In this document: positions 18,634 to 27,580 of the stretch, piece by piece
Numbering within the stretch: position 1 is the first letter of the stretch
How the letters are laid out: every line of letters begins with the position of its first letter
Position numbers and translations under genes: made by a program
Assembly: GCF_013377275.1 (NCBI RefSeq)
Contig: NZ_CP016615.1
Coordinates: forward strand, 1,436,830-1,500,829
From: Vespertiliibacter pulmonis
GTDB lineage: Bacteria > Pseudomonadota > Gammaproteobacteria > Enterobacterales > Pasteurellaceae
DNA length: 64,000 bases
Reading direction: 5' to 3'
The notes under the pieces: generated by a model
Databases searched by the model: none
The model's input: the letters and a program-made list of their open reading frames with translations, nothing else
Told to the model about the DNA's origin: nothing

Positions 18634-19521
18634 TTAACTTGGGTTAGATAAAAAATTCCAAAAGGCTTGAATGATTGGTTCTTGTAGCCGGCGTTGTTGT
18701 ACACAAATTCCGAGTTCAAAAGGTTGAATGGGGACAGACAAATTAAAATAAGAAATTCGATTTGCAATAGGGCTGTGTTTGATAACAACATCGGGTAGTA
18801 ATGCAATGCCACACCCAACTGCAACCATAGGTAAAATAGCCTCGTGTCCTTCAACGGTAGCGTAGATTTTTGGAGATCTAATTTTTTGCAATTTAAACCA
18901 GTGATCTATCCGCTTACGAGCAGGTCCTTCAACAGGCAAAATAAATGGAATATTGTGCCAATCAATAGGTGTTTTCTGGAGTAGAAGGGTAACGGGGCAA
19001 GCAATACGAGGAATAATCAACGAAAGAGTAATATCATCAATATAATGAAAGTTAATGTTATTGGGAAGATGTTCGGGCTTGCCAGTAAGTGAAAGATCTG
19101 CTTGCATTGATTGTACCATTTGTAATGCTTTAGCGGGATCGCCTGTGCTAAGTTGGATCTCAACTTTAGGGTAAAGTTTACGAAAATGTTCAAGCATTTT
19201 GGGTAAGTGGCTATATGCTGCAGTTACAGAACAAAATAGATGAAGTTCTCCTTCAAGTTCCGTTTGTTGGGGTGATAATTCATATTGTATTTGCTTCCAA
19301 TTTAGCCAATTTTGCTCAGCAAAAGAGCGGAATTTTTTACCTGCTTCTGTGAGTACAACTTGGCGATTATCTCGTAAAAAAAGAGGTTGTCCAATTTCAT
19401 CCTCAATTCGTTGAATATGACGAGAAAGCGTTGATGCACTGATATAGTTTTTTTTAGCCGTGCGAATAAAGCTGCCCGTGTCAGCAATATCAATAAATAA
19501 TTTTAATGAGTTGAAATTCAT
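18634..19521 (-). CDS. ilvY: LysR-type regulator IlvY
   Basis: LysR-family activator that in E. coli switches on ilvC in response to acetolactate-type inducers. The 295-residue protein has an N-terminal winged helix (about residues 1-60, recognition helix A-S-T-L-S-R-H-I-Q-R) and an effector domain. The stretch L-F-C-S-V-T-A-A-Y-S-H-L-P near residue 95 and the C-terminal P-F-E-L-G-I-C-V-Q are near-identical to E. coli IlvY. The usual divergent partner ilvC is not here: the gene upstream is a same-strand glycosyltransferase 5 bases away, so its target must lie elsewhere. Confidence 0.88.
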   Translation of the reverse strand: MNFNSLKLFIDIADTGSFIRTAKKNYISASTLSRHIQRIEDEIGQPLFLRDNRQVVLTEAGKKFRSFAEQNWLNWKQIQYELSPQQTELEGELHLFCSVTAAYSHLPKMLEHFRKLYPKVEIQLSTGDPAKALQMVQSMQADLSLTGKPEHLPNNINFHYIDDITLSLIIPRIACPVTLLLQKTPIDWHNIPFILPVEGPARKRIDHWFKLQKIRSPKIYATVEGHEAILPMVAVGCGIALLPDVVIKHSPIANRISYFNLSVPIQPFELGICVQQRRLQEPIIQAFWNFLSNPS

Positions 19522-19526
19522 TTATT

Positions 19527-20558
19527 TTACCAAGATAACCATTCTAATTTTAATTGTTCAGGCTTAATTTCATTTATATTTTTATTGTATCTTAAAATCT
19601 GTATAGTATTATTACTTTTTGGGTGCCAGTGAATAAAATTTTCATTATCATTACTATAAAAAGCAATAATAGGTTTATTTAATCCTACTGCAATATGAAT
19701 AATAGAAGTATCAGGAGATATGACTAAATAAGATTTTTTTATTATTTCAATATTATCAAAAATTGTTTGTGTTTTTTCATATAGATAGATGTTTGAATAA
19801 GATAAAATAAATTTTTTTACTTTTTCAGTTATAGTAGGATATATCAGTAAAATAATAGGTGTGGAAATTTTACTGGTTATATGATTTAAGAGTATTTTAA
19901 TACTTTCATCATTAAAACTACGAGATGAACTTGCACCAAAAAAATTAATAGCAATAAATTTATGAATATTATTTTCTTCTAAGAATTCTTCAATATTACG
20001 CTGGCTAACTAAGTTAGAAGGAATGTCATAATCAGTATTAATATTTTTAAATTCCATTCTGTTAAGTATTTTCTCATAAACTTGTGAGAAGTGAATATTT
20101 ATATCGTTAATACTTTCATCAAAAATTTTGTAATCTTGTTTTTGATAACCGATATTTACTTTTGCTCCAATTAATTTTATAAGTAATAAATCTCGATTAC
20201 GTATAAAAACAGTAGGGTCAATAAGTATATCATACTTATCCGCACGAATTTTATTAGAAACTTGGATATAGTTTATAATGTCTTTAGTTTTGACTGTATA
20301 AATTTTATCTACAAAAGAGTTTTGCCTAAATAAATATTGTATTTTAGTTGAGCAGACAACAGCAATATAGATATTAGGGTTTTGTTTTTTTAACTCACGG
20401 AATATAAAAGAGCTAATAATATAGTCTCCAATTTTGCCATCCTGCCGAAGGAAAATAATTTTTCTTATTAGGCTAATTTCAGTAAGTGAATGATGTTTTT
20501 TATGATCAAGGATAACTTTACCTAATTTTAGCCGAATTTTTTGTAGAAATTTTTTCAT
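19527..20558 (-). CDS. GT9-family (heptosyltransferase-like) glycosyltransferase
   Basis: A 343-residue glycosyltransferase of family 9, the family of ADP-heptose:LPS heptosyltransferases. It probably adds a sugar to the lipooligosaccharide core on the cytoplasmic face of the inner membrane. Visible are the N-terminal R-Q-D-G-K-I-G-D-Y-I motif (variant of R-x-x-x-x-G-D near residue 36), two Rossmann-like halves and the C-terminal donor-site phrase S-P-D-T-S-I-I-H-I-A near residue 285. Sugar and acceptor cannot be read. It is richer in A and T than its neighbours, as is common for surface-polysaccharide genes. A broken GT9 gene lies upstream on the other strand. Confidence 0.78.
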   Translation of the reverse strand: MKKFLQKIRLKLGKVILDHKKHHSLTEISLIRKIIFLRQDGKIGDYIISSFIFRELKKQNPNIYIAVVCSTKIQYLFRQNSFVDKIYTVKTKDIINYIQVSNKIRADKYDILIDPTVFIRNRDLLLIKLIGAKVNIGYQKQDYKIFDESINDINIHFSQVYEKILNRMEFKNINTDYDIPSNLVSQRNIEEFLEENNIHKFIAINFFGASSSRSFNDESIKILLNHITSKISTPIILLIYPTITEKVKKFILSYSNIYLYEKTQTIFDNIEIIKKSYLVISPDTSIIHIAVGLNKPIIAFYSNDNENFIHWHPKSNNTIQILRYNKNINEIKPEQLKLEWLSW

Positions 20559-20877
20559 AGTGTATAAGAGTATTTTTAACCTATTTAAATTAATTTACAT
20601 AAAATGCTTAGATTTTTCAAGTGAAAATAATATAATTTGGTAGATTATGAAATCATAATTGTTAATTTTTTTAGTAAAGGTAAGCAAAAAGTTATATTGA
20701 TTTATTAACTGTTAAAGTACTACTTAATCAATAAGAAAGTATGCGAGAAATTTCTCTGAATGAATTAAGTTTATTATTAGGTGTTGCACCAGAAATAAGA
20801 GAAAAATTACTTTTTTATTAACAAATACAATTGATTAAGAAGATTACTTAAAATAATTAAATAGTTCATTAAATATA

Positions 20878-21186
20878 AAATTAGTAAAGAAAATATCGAT
20901 TGATGATTATTTTGATTTGATCAATACGGTTGATTTAGTTATTGCAGTTGATGGTGGCGGTGTGCATATGGCTTGTGTTTATGAAACACCATTATTGGCA
21001 TTTTATGCAAATTATCAAGTAAATATTGATCGTTAGAGACCAATTAATCGAGCTAATACTTATGTTATCATTGGTAATCAAATTACGAATGATAATAATA
21101 AAACCTTTGACGTTCCATTAGAAGAAGCAATACGTTGGTTGAATTCCGGGTTGACAGAGCAGATTCAGCAGAGAAGTATTGTATGA
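20878..21186 (+). pseudogene. Remnant of a second GT9 glycosyltransferase gene
   Basis: Reading the + strand in the frame ending at the TGA of 21184-21186 gives D-Y-F-D-L-I-N-T-V-D-L-V-I-A-V-D-G-G-G-V-H-M-A, the C-terminal donor site of GT9 enzymes, continuing to a normal-looking C-terminus. The frame is broken by TAG at 21034-21036, where the intact neighbour has a Trp (its H-W-H-P), so a TGG-to-TAG change fits. No N-terminal half is present: 20559-20877 is AT-rich, full of stops, and holds only a 26-codon open frame (20741-20821) I cannot assign. Confidence 0.75.
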
Positions 21187-21278
21187 AATTTAAGTAAATA
21201 GTTAAAGAATTTACCTACACGCAAGCGGTATTTTCAGCGTATAATTTTATCATTATTATTTATTTGGATAATTTTGTT

Positions 21279-22403
21279 ATGAAACCAGCGACAGCAACGA
21301 TTAGTGGTAGTGCGTTACGCCACAATTTTCAGTTAATTAAATCTTTTGCACCAGATAGTAAGGTTTGTGCAGTGGTCAAAGCGAATGCGTATGGACAATC
21401 TATTGGGTTTGTAACGAAAACTTTAGAGGATATGGTTGATGCCTTTGGTGTTGCTCGAATAAAAGAAGCGCTTGAAATTCAAGAGAGTGGTTTTGCTGGA
21501 AAAATTATTTTGCTAGAAGGTTTTTTTGATCGTGAAGAGCTGTTAAAAACGTTATCTCGCCGTTTTGATACGGTTGTTCATTGTATTGAGCAGTTAGAAT
21601 TATTAGAGCAGGTAGCGCAAGAGTGGCTGAATGAAAAAGAGAAAGGTTTTTGGCAGCGAAAAACTAAAATTTATTTCCCGATTACCGTATGGCTTAAAAT
21701 TGATACGGGAATGCACCGCTTGGGAATTGACCCAGAGCAAGTTGAACTATTTTACCAGCGTTTGAAGCATTGTGTATTAGTTAAAGAGATAAAATTTATC
21801 AGCCATTTTAGCCGAGCTGATGAAATAGAGTCGGATTATACGGAAAAGCAAATCAAAATGTTTGAGCAAGCAGTTCAACCTTATTCAGAAGAACGAAGCC
21901 TGTCGGCATCAAATGGTATTTTATATTGGCCACAAGCCCATTATGATTGGGTCCGTCCTGGGATTATTATGCACGGTATTTCCCCTCATCAACAACCGAT
22001 TTCCGATCTAGGATTTCAACCAGCAATCACATTATCTTCTTCATTAATTGCAGTACGAAATCATAAAGCAGGCGAACCTGTTGGTTATGGTGCTGGATGG
22101 GTTAGCCCAAGGGATACTAAAATTGGTGTTGTAGCGATTGGATATGGTGATGGTTATCCTCGTAATGCACCTGAAGGTACCCCAGTATTAGTTAATGGGC
22201 GTAGAGTACCAATTGTTGGACGAGTATCCATGGATATGATGACAGTAGATTTAGGTCTCGATAGCCAAGATAAAGTGGGTGATGAAGTTATTTTATGGGG
22301 ACGAGACTTATTGATTGAGGATGTTGCTAAAGCGATTGGTGTTATAAATTATGAATTAATTACTAAATTAACACCAAGAGTTATTACAGAATATACTACC
22401 TAA
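21279..22403 (+). CDS. alr: Alanine racemase
   Basis: PLP enzyme that makes D-alanine for peptidoglycan. The 374-residue protein has the PLP lysine Lys34 in A-V-V-K-A-N-A-Y-G, the catalytic Tyr in G-Y-G-A-G-W near residue 270, and the G-R-V-S-M-D-M motif near residue 315. Start chosen at ATG 21279, matching the short N-terminus of E. coli Alr; a TTG at 21264 is the alternative. An insertion-like charged stretch (about residues 110-130) is longer than in E. coli. The 174 bases after the stop show no recognisable element. Confidence 0.95.
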   Translation: MKPATATISGSALRHNFQLIKSFAPDSKVCAVVKANAYGQSIGFVTKTLEDMVDAFGVARIKEALEIQESGFAGKIILLEGFFDREELLKTLSRRFDTVVHCIEQLELLEQVAQEWLNEKEKGFWQRKTKIYFPITVWLKIDTGMHRLGIDPEQVELFYQRLKHCVLVKEIKFISHFSRADEIESDYTEKQIKMFEQAVQPYSEERSLSASNGILYWPQAHYDWVRPGIIMHGISPHQQPISDLGFQPAITLSSSLIAVRNHKAGEPVGYGAGWVSPRDTKIGVVAIGYGDGYPRNAPEGTPVLVNGRRVPIVGRVSMDMMTVDLGLDSQDKVGDEVILWGRDLLIEDVAKAIGVINYELITKLTPRVITEYTT

Positions 22404-22577
22404 TTTTACTAAGAAATAAATTTAATTTTCTTGTCCAGAATTATTTTTATATCTATTAAATTTTTTCATTATTCACTATATCTAGTATAGCCTTTACAGT
22501 ATTGTTTGAATGAGCTTTCATTGTGTTTTTAACGTAATTTGATAGAATCAGTTGCTTAAAAATTTAGAGGATATTTG

Positions 22578-23234
22578 ATGAATAAAATCTCTCCAGAAGC
22601 ACAAGGTGTACGTGCGGCCTTGCTAGCTAAGGGCATTGAAACACCAACGGTCGAGCAGAATAAAGATAAAGCTCTTCGCCGTGAAGAAATTCAACAACAT
22701 ATGCGTTCTGTGTTAGAACTACTAGGGCTAGATTTGCGTGATGACAGTTTGGAAGAAACACCTAAACGGTTAGCCAAAATGTATGTTGATGAAATTTTTA
22801 GTGGGTTGGATTATGAAACGTTTCCTAAGATAACGAAAATTCAAAATCGAATGAAAGTAAGTGAAATGGTTTTGGTGGACGATATTACGCTGACGAGTAC
22901 TTGTGAGCACCATTTCGTTACGATTGATGGTAAAGTTGCCGTGGCATATTATCCAAAAGATTGGGTTATCGGTTTGTCTAAAATTAACCGTGTGGTTCAA
23001 TTTTTTGCACAGCGTCCTCAAGTACAAGAGCGTTTTACAGAGCAAATTTTGACTGCCTTTCAAACTATTTTAGAAACAGAAGATGTTGCGGTTTATGTGA
23101 AAGCAACGCATTTTTGTGTAAAATGTCGTGGAGTGAAAGATACGAATAGCCAAACTTTAACTTCAGCATTCGGGGGGGTATTTTTGCAAGACCGTGAAAC
23201 TCGTAAAGAATTTCTCTCTTTGCTTAGCCGATAG
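22578..23234 (+). CDS. folE: GTP cyclohydrolase I
   Basis: Converts GTP to 7,8-dihydroneopterin triphosphate, the first step of folate synthesis. The 218-residue sequence has the zinc and active-site motif T-S-T-C-E-H-H-F near residue 110, the G-L-S-K-I-N-R segment, the Q-x-R-P-Q-V-Q-E-R motif and the second zinc Cys in H-F-C-V-K-C-R-G near residue 180. ATG at 22578 has GAGGA upstream; the TTG immediately before it is not needed. truA follows after 31 bases. Confidence 0.97.
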   Translation: MNKISPEAQGVRAALLAKGIETPTVEQNKDKALRREEIQQHMRSVLELLGLDLRDDSLEETPKRLAKMYVDEIFSGLDYETFPKITKIQNRMKVSEMVLVDDITLTSTCEHHFVTIDGKVAVAYYPKDWVIGLSKINRVVQFFAQRPQVQERFTEQILTAFQTILETEDVAVYVKATHFCVKCRGVKDTNSQTLTSAFGGVFLQDRETRKEFLSLLSR

Positions 23235-23265
23235 TCCTAGAGTCTAGTTTAGACGGGAGAAATTA

Positions 23266-24054
23266 ATGAAAATTGCACTAGGAATTGAATATGATGGTAG
23301 TCGTTATTTTGGCTGGCAACGTCAATTAAATGTTGCTTCTGTTCAGCAACGATTGGAAGATGCGTTATCCGTTATTGCGGATACGACTTGTACAGTTTTC
23401 TGTGCAGGTAGAACGGATGCTGGCGTGCATGGCACAGGGCAAGTAGTGCATTTTGAAACGGAAGTTTATCGTTCGTTACAGAGTTGGTGTTTTGGGACGA
23501 ATACCTTCCTTCCTCCAGATATTGCAGTAAAATGGGCAAGGGAAGTACCTGATGATTTTCACGCTCGTTTTAGCGCAACAGCCCGTCGTTATCGTTACAT
23601 TATTTATAATAATAAACTACGTTCAGCAATTTTACCTGCGGGGCTGTCTCATTATTATGCAGAGCTTGATGCTGAGAAGATGAACAAAGCGGGGCAATTT
23701 CTACTCGGTGAGAATGATTTTACTTCTTTTCGTTCATCTCAATGTCAATCACATACCCCTTGGAGAAATGTCCACCATCTTAAAGTAACTCGTCAAAATG
23801 ACTATATTATTATTGATATTCAAGCGAATGCGTTTGTGCATCATATGGTGAGAAATATTGTAGGGAGCTTAATTGAGGTTGGCCAGGAGCGTAAACCGAT
23901 TGAGTGGATAAAATGGTTATTAGAACAGAAAGATCGTACTCTTGCTGCACCAACGGCGAGAGCAGAGGGGTTATATCTTGTTGATGTGTTATACCCTGAA
24001 CGATTTAATTTGCCTAGAACTCAGCTTGGCCCGCTTTTTTTAGCAGATGATTAA
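23266..24054 (+). CDS. truA: tRNA pseudouridine(38-40) synthase TruA
   Basis: Isomerises uridines 38-40 in the anticodon stem-loop of many tRNAs. The catalytic Asp51 lies in G-R-T-D-A-G-V-H. Other TruA landmarks are [12 protein letters not shown] near residue 105 and [11 protein letters not shown] near residue 195. Length 262 residues is normal. A GGGAGAA ribosome site precedes the ATG. Confidence 0.97.
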   Translation: MKIALGIEYDGSRYFGWQRQLNVASVQQRLEDALSVIADTTCTVFCAGRTDAGVHGTGQVVHFETEVYRSLQSWCFGTNTFLPPDIAVKWAREVPDDFHARFSATARRYRYIIYNNKLRSAILPAGLSHYYAELDAEKMNKAGQFLLGENDFTSFRSSQCQSHTPWRNVHHLKVTRQNDYIIIDIQANAFVHHMVRNIVGSLIEVGQERKPIEWIKWLLEQKDRTLAAPTARAEGLYLVDVLYPERFNLPRTQLGPLFLADD

Positions 24055-24197
24055 GGCAGAATTATCTTTTTAAGTTTTGCAAAATTTTTAGGAATTTGAC
24101 CGCTTGCAATGCTTGCTTGATTCTTAATATTCAATGAGATATGTATTCATCGATTTATTATTCAACCTATAATAAATTAGGGTCATTTACTTATTAT

Positions 24198-24231
24198 AAA
24201 ACCTTGTAATAGTTAATATTACAAGGTTTTA
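24198..24231. terminator. Bidirectional terminator between truA and NhaC-type gene
   Basis: Perfect 14-bp stem (24198-24211 with 24217-24230) and a 5-base loop, with A-run on one side and T-run on the other. It can end transcription from both converging genes. An uptake-signal word at about 24099 lies just upstream. Confidence 0.8.
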
Positions 24232-24282
24232 TTAATAGTGATAACTCACCGTTTGTTATTAGGCCTACGGCTTAGAATGCAG

Positions 24283-25809
24283 TTAGTTATTTTTCTTGAT
24301 GATAATAAAAGTAACACTTGCTAAAACAAGGGCGGTAACAGCGAGGCTGAGCCACATTGATTGACTAAATCCAAGTACGAGGTAGCCAATAGCACTTGCA
24401 CCAGCTACAATCATTGCATAAGGAAGTTGTGAAGTAACGTGATCCATATGATTACATTGTGCTCCCGTAGAGGATAAAATAGTTGTATCAGAAATTGGAG
24501 AGCAGTGATCCCCGCAAACTGCTCCAGCCATTACTGCGGATAAGCACGGAAGAAGTAAGTTAGGATCTGCGTGAACCGCCATTGATGCAGCGATTGGTAA
24601 CATAATGCCGAATGTTCCCCAACTTGTGCCTGTTGAGAAAGCCATTCCACTACCTAATATGAATAAAATGAAAGGGAGCAAAGCAGGATTAAGTGAGTCT
24701 GCTACAAGAGTTGATAGATATTTACCTGTTTGCATATCGCTAACGATACCGTTGATTGTCCAAGCAAAGCAGAGAATTAAAATTGCACCAGACATTGATT
24801 TTGCACCGATTGCATAAGATTTGAAATAATCTTTTATTGTTAATTGTTGAGCAATTGAGATACAAAAAGTCGCAACGATAAGTGCACTAATTCCCCCTAC
24901 AACGAGAGAAATTCCAACAGTAGTATTTTCAAATGCACCCAGCACACTAAAGGCTTTTCCGTCTGCAGCAAGTGCTTGATTACCTGTGTACATCATTGTT
25001 GCAATGGTGGCTAAAATTAGCGTAATAATAGGCAGAATTAAATTGAGTACTTTGCCATTTGAATCAGTAAGGCTTTGCTCTTCTGTATTTGCTTGTTGAG
25101 CTTCTAGTTCAAAGCGTTTCATTGAACCAATATCAATGGTAAAATAAGCGACAGCAAATACCATAATCATTGAGAATATAGCATAGAAATTCATAGCGCT
25201 GATTGTCATAAATGCGCCGAGTGGCGAATAGCTCGTAATGCCGTAAGTTGTAAGTAACCCAGCAATTAAGGTAATAATATAAGCGCCCCAACTTGAAATA
25301 GGCATTAGTACGCACATTGGTGCTGCCGTGGAATCTAAAATATAGGCGAGTTTAGCTCGTGAGACTTTGAATTTGTCTGTAACAGGGCGTGCAATTGCAC
25401 CTACGGCTAAACTGTGAAAATAGTCATCGATGAAAGTAAAGAAAACTAATCCTGCTGCCATTAATTTTGCACCACGTTTGCCTTTTATATGTTGTTGAGC
25501 CCAAATAGCAAAGGCTTGATTGCTACCTGAGAGGCTTAATAGTGCCGTTAAAATACCGAGTAAAATTAAAAATAGAATGATATTTAAGTTATTGCTATTT
25601 AATCCATCATTATTATAAGCGAGTGAAAAGACACTATTTTTTAAGTGAATAAGTGCATTTATTGGATTACCTGCGTATAGCATCAATGCCCCAGTAATAA
25701 TGCCGATACTTAATGAAAGAATAACTTTGCGAGTTAAAATAGCTAATAGTAATGCTAATAAGGCGGGAATAACAGACCACGCCGATGCGGAATAATCAAT
25801 GGGATTCAT
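24283..25809 (-). CDS. NhaC-family transporter, probable lysine permease
   Basis: A 508-residue inner-membrane transporter of the NhaC ion-transporter superfamily with about twelve hydrophobic helices. Conserved phrases include F-I-D-D-Y-F-H-S-L near residue 130 and C-G-D-H-C-S-P-I-S-D-T near residue 440. By sequence alone it would be called a Na+/H+ antiporter. It is preceded on the same strand by a lysine riboswitch, and NhaC-like genes under that riboswitch were earlier proposed to be lysine transporters (LysW). Lysine uptake or lysine/cation exchange is therefore my preferred reading. I chose the ATG at 25809, which has GAGAGG 7 bases upstream, rather than the start 15 codons earlier. Confidence 0.85.
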   Translation of the reverse strand: MNPIDYSASAWSVIPALLALLLAILTRKVILSLSIGIITGALMLYAGNPINALIHLKNSVFSLAYNNDGLNSNNLNIILFLILLGILTALLSLSGSNQAFAIWAQQHIKGKRGAKLMAAGLVFFTFIDDYFHSLAVGAIARPVTDKFKVSRAKLAYILDSTAAPMCVLMPISSWGAYIITLIAGLLTTYGITSYSPLGAFMTISAMNFYAIFSMIMVFAVAYFTIDIGSMKRFELEAQQANTEEQSLTDSNGKVLNLILPIITLILATIATMMYTGNQALAADGKAFSVLGAFENTTVGISLVVGGISALIVATFCISIAQQLTIKDYFKSYAIGAKSMSGAILILCFAWTINGIVSDMQTGKYLSTLVADSLNPALLPFILFILGSGMAFSTGTSWGTFGIMLPIAASMAVHADPNLLLPCLSAVMAGAVCGDHCSPISDTTILSSTGAQCNHMDHVTSQLPYAMIVAGASAIGYLVLGFSQSMWLSLAVTALVLASVTFIIIKKNN

Positions 25810-25924
25810 AAAACCTCTCGTATTGTTTATATAAAATGAATTAATGGCAAACAAAGGAAAGAGATCTACTGAATAAACTTATACTATTTATAAGTTATAA
25901 TAAGGAAGGGATAATATAGCCCAA

Positions 25925-26103
25925 GCCTAACAGTAGCGCTCCATAGTGTTCACTATGACAGTGTTGTCCCTTTCGATAACAACACCAGCTAATTAAGATG
26001 ACGCTTAATTAACTTCGGCAAATACCCCTTTTCAGTTTCGTCTTCGTTCTCCACTCGGAAAAAGTACTTATGGTATTTGCACCTCTACAATTTGTAGGAC
26101 TTA
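25925..26103 (-). promoter_or_regulatory. Lysine riboswitch (L-box)
   Basis: On the minus strand the leader shows the conserved blocks of the lysine aptamer in order: GUAGAGGUGC, UAAGUA, AAAAGGGGUAUUUGCCGAAGU, UAGCUGG, CACUGUCAU and UGGAGCGCUACUG. The ends pair to form P1 (GUAG with CUAC, extended outward), and two further strong hairpins are clear (GUGUUGU...ACAACAC and CAUAGUG...CACUAUG). About 115 bases separate it from the transporter start. In that gap lies an A/T hairpin (AACUUAUA/UAUAAGUU) without a good U-run, so the expression platform may not be a simple terminator. Confidence 0.93.
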
Positions 26104-26319
26104 GGTAGATTACCTTATCAATTAAATTTTGCAAGCAAAGAAATGAAAAAATAGTATAAATTAGCCAGATTTTATTTTTTATTGTCTATATTTTATAAGA
26201 ATAAAGCTATTTTAGGGATTAATTTAATATAGATATTTACCAATAAAATAGTTTAGTCTAATATAGCTAAAATAAATGTGTAGAATTTAAAATTAACCTA
26301 AATATATTTAGAGGATATT

Positions 26320-26727
26320 ATGTCTGAAGTATTAAAAACATTAAATAACATTCGCAGTTTACGAGTGTTAGCACGGGAATCTTCATTAGAACAATTGGAA
26401 GCAATTGCTGAAAAATTAGTAATGGTAATTGATGAAAAGCGTGAGTTGATTAAAGCCGAAGAGCTTGAGAAAGCAAAGCGCTTAGAAGGTTTAAATAAAT
26501 ATAAAGAATTACTTGAGAAGGATGGTATTTCTGCAGAAGAATTAGTCTTGTTACTTGGCGCTTCTGGTGAAATTAAAAAACGTGAGCGACGTCAAGCTCG
26601 TCCTGCTAAATATAAATATATTAATGAACAGGGTGTAGAAAAGACTTGGACAGGGCAGGGCAGGACGCCATTTGCAATCCAAAAAGCATTAGATGCAGGA
26701 AAGTCACTAAAAGATTTTGAAATTTAA
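26320..26727 (+). CDS. hns: H-NS family nucleoid protein
   Basis: DNA-binding protein that coats and silences AT-rich DNA. The 135-residue protein has an N-terminal coiled-coil oligomerisation region (about 1-65), a linker, and the C-terminal DNA-binding domain with T-W-T-G-Q-G-R-T-P, whose Gln113-Gly114-Arg115 is the AT-hook-like minor-groove motif. It stands alone with a GAGGA ribosome site and its own terminator. Bases 26106-26319 upstream are AT-rich promoter DNA without a motif I can name. Confidence 0.95.
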   Translation: MSEVLKTLNNIRSLRVLARESSLEQLEAIAEKLVMVIDEKRELIKAEELEKAKRLEGLNKYKELLEKDGISAEELVLLLGASGEIKKRERRQARPAKYKYINEQGVEKTWTGQGRTPFAIQKALDAGKSLKDFEI

Positions 26728-26745
26728 TCTGAATGTTAAAACTTT

Positions 26746-26772
26746 AAAAGAGAACCGAGTGGTTCTCTTTTT
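26746..26772 (+). terminator. Rho-independent terminator after hns
   Basis: Eleven-bp stem AAAAGAGAACC/GGTTCTCTTTT with GAGT loop, then T residues. Confidence 0.9.
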
Positions 26773-26919
26773 TATTTCTGGGTTTGCCTATGTTGAAATT
26801 GATATTTTATTTAAAATGCTAGATTTTTTAGAAAATAAATTTATTCTGCTATTGTTGTAAAATATTAGGTTAATTTAACCGCTTGCATATTAAAAATAAG
26901 AAAGTAACGATAGGATTTT

Positions 26920-27381
26920 ATGAAACGTGTTGAAATTTTTACAGATGGCTCTTGCTTAGGTAATCCTGGTCCAGGAGGTATTGGGGTATTGCTACGGTAT
27001 AAAGGAAAAGAGAAAACGGTAAGCCGGGGGTTTAAACTAACGACAAACAATCGTATGGAACTTTTAGCTGTTATTGAAGCCCTAACAATGTTAAAAGAGC
27101 CTTGCCAGGTAATCTTATCAAGTGACAGTCAGTATATGAAAAATGGTATTCAAAAATGGCTTTATAATTGGAAAAAAAATAATTGGAAGACAAGTAATAA
27201 ATCTCCTGTTAAAAATCAAGATCTGTGGATCAGGTTAGATAGAGCAATTATACCACATCAACTAGAATGGCAATGGGTTAAAGGTCATTCAGGACATCGA
27301 GAAAATGAAATTTGTGATGAGCTTGCACGCCAAGGTGCAACTAATCCAACATTCATTGACGAGGGGTATCAGCCAAATTAG
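26920..27381 (+). CDS. rnhA: Ribonuclease HI
   Basis: Cuts RNA in RNA-DNA hybrids, for primer and R-loop removal. All catalytic residues are in place: Asp9 (I-F-T-D-G-S), Glu47 (N-R-M-E-L), Asp69 (S-S-D-S-Q-Y), His123 (K-G-H-S-G-H) and Asp133 (C-D-E-L-A). Length 153 residues is typical. An uptake-signal-like word lies upstream at about 26879. The usual divergent dnaQ is not adjacent. Confidence 0.97.
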   Translation: MKRVEIFTDGSCLGNPGPGGIGVLLRYKGKEKTVSRGFKLTTNNRMELLAVIEALTMLKEPCQVILSSDSQYMKNGIQKWLYNWKKNNWKTSNKSPVKNQDLWIRLDRAIIPHQLEWQWVKGHSGHRENEICDELARQGATNPTFIDEGYQPN

Positions 27382-27438
27382 AGTAATTAAAGTTTTGTGA
27401 ACCAGATGGCAATTTTGAAATGTTAAAGAGTGATTTCA

Positions 27439-27467
27439 TTGACACAAAATCATCATCTATTTATGAT
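27439..27467 (+). promoter_or_regulatory. Sigma-70 promoter of the ABC/flavoprotein operon
   Basis: TTGACA (27439-27444) and TATGAT (27462-27467) with exactly 17 bases between them, 114 bases before the first gene of the cluster. This is near consensus and suggests strong basal transcription unless repressed. Confidence 0.75.
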
Positions 27468-27524
27468 AAATTTCCTCCATTTTTAAATGTAGGTTTGAAA
27501 TGGAAATGAACGTGGAAATTTTAT

Positions 27525-27545
27525 AAATATTGGATACCAATATTT
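27525..27545. promoter_or_regulatory. Perfect palindrome in leader of ABC operon
   Basis: Nine-base arms AAATATTGG / CCAATATTT around ATA, 57 bases downstream of the predicted -10 and 35 bases before the first ATG. It could be a repressor operator within the transcribed leader or a small RNA hairpin. Confidence 0.55.
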
Positions 27546-27580
27546 AATTAACCGTATGAAAATAGGATAAGGAGTCAATA

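Noticed and set aside
20741..20821. A 26-codon open frame with ATG upstream of the GT9 remnant
   Set aside because: Too short, no ribosome site and no recognisable similarity; left inside the decayed region rather than called a gene.
24283..25809. Plain Na+/H+ antiporter annotation
   Set aside because: Family membership is clear, but the lysine riboswitch makes a lysine-related transport role more likely than pH homeostasis alone.
25810..26319. A CRISPR-like or insertion-sequence reading of the structured gap before the NhaC-type gene
   Set aside because: There are no repeated units with spacers and no transposase; the structure is explained by the lysine riboswitch.
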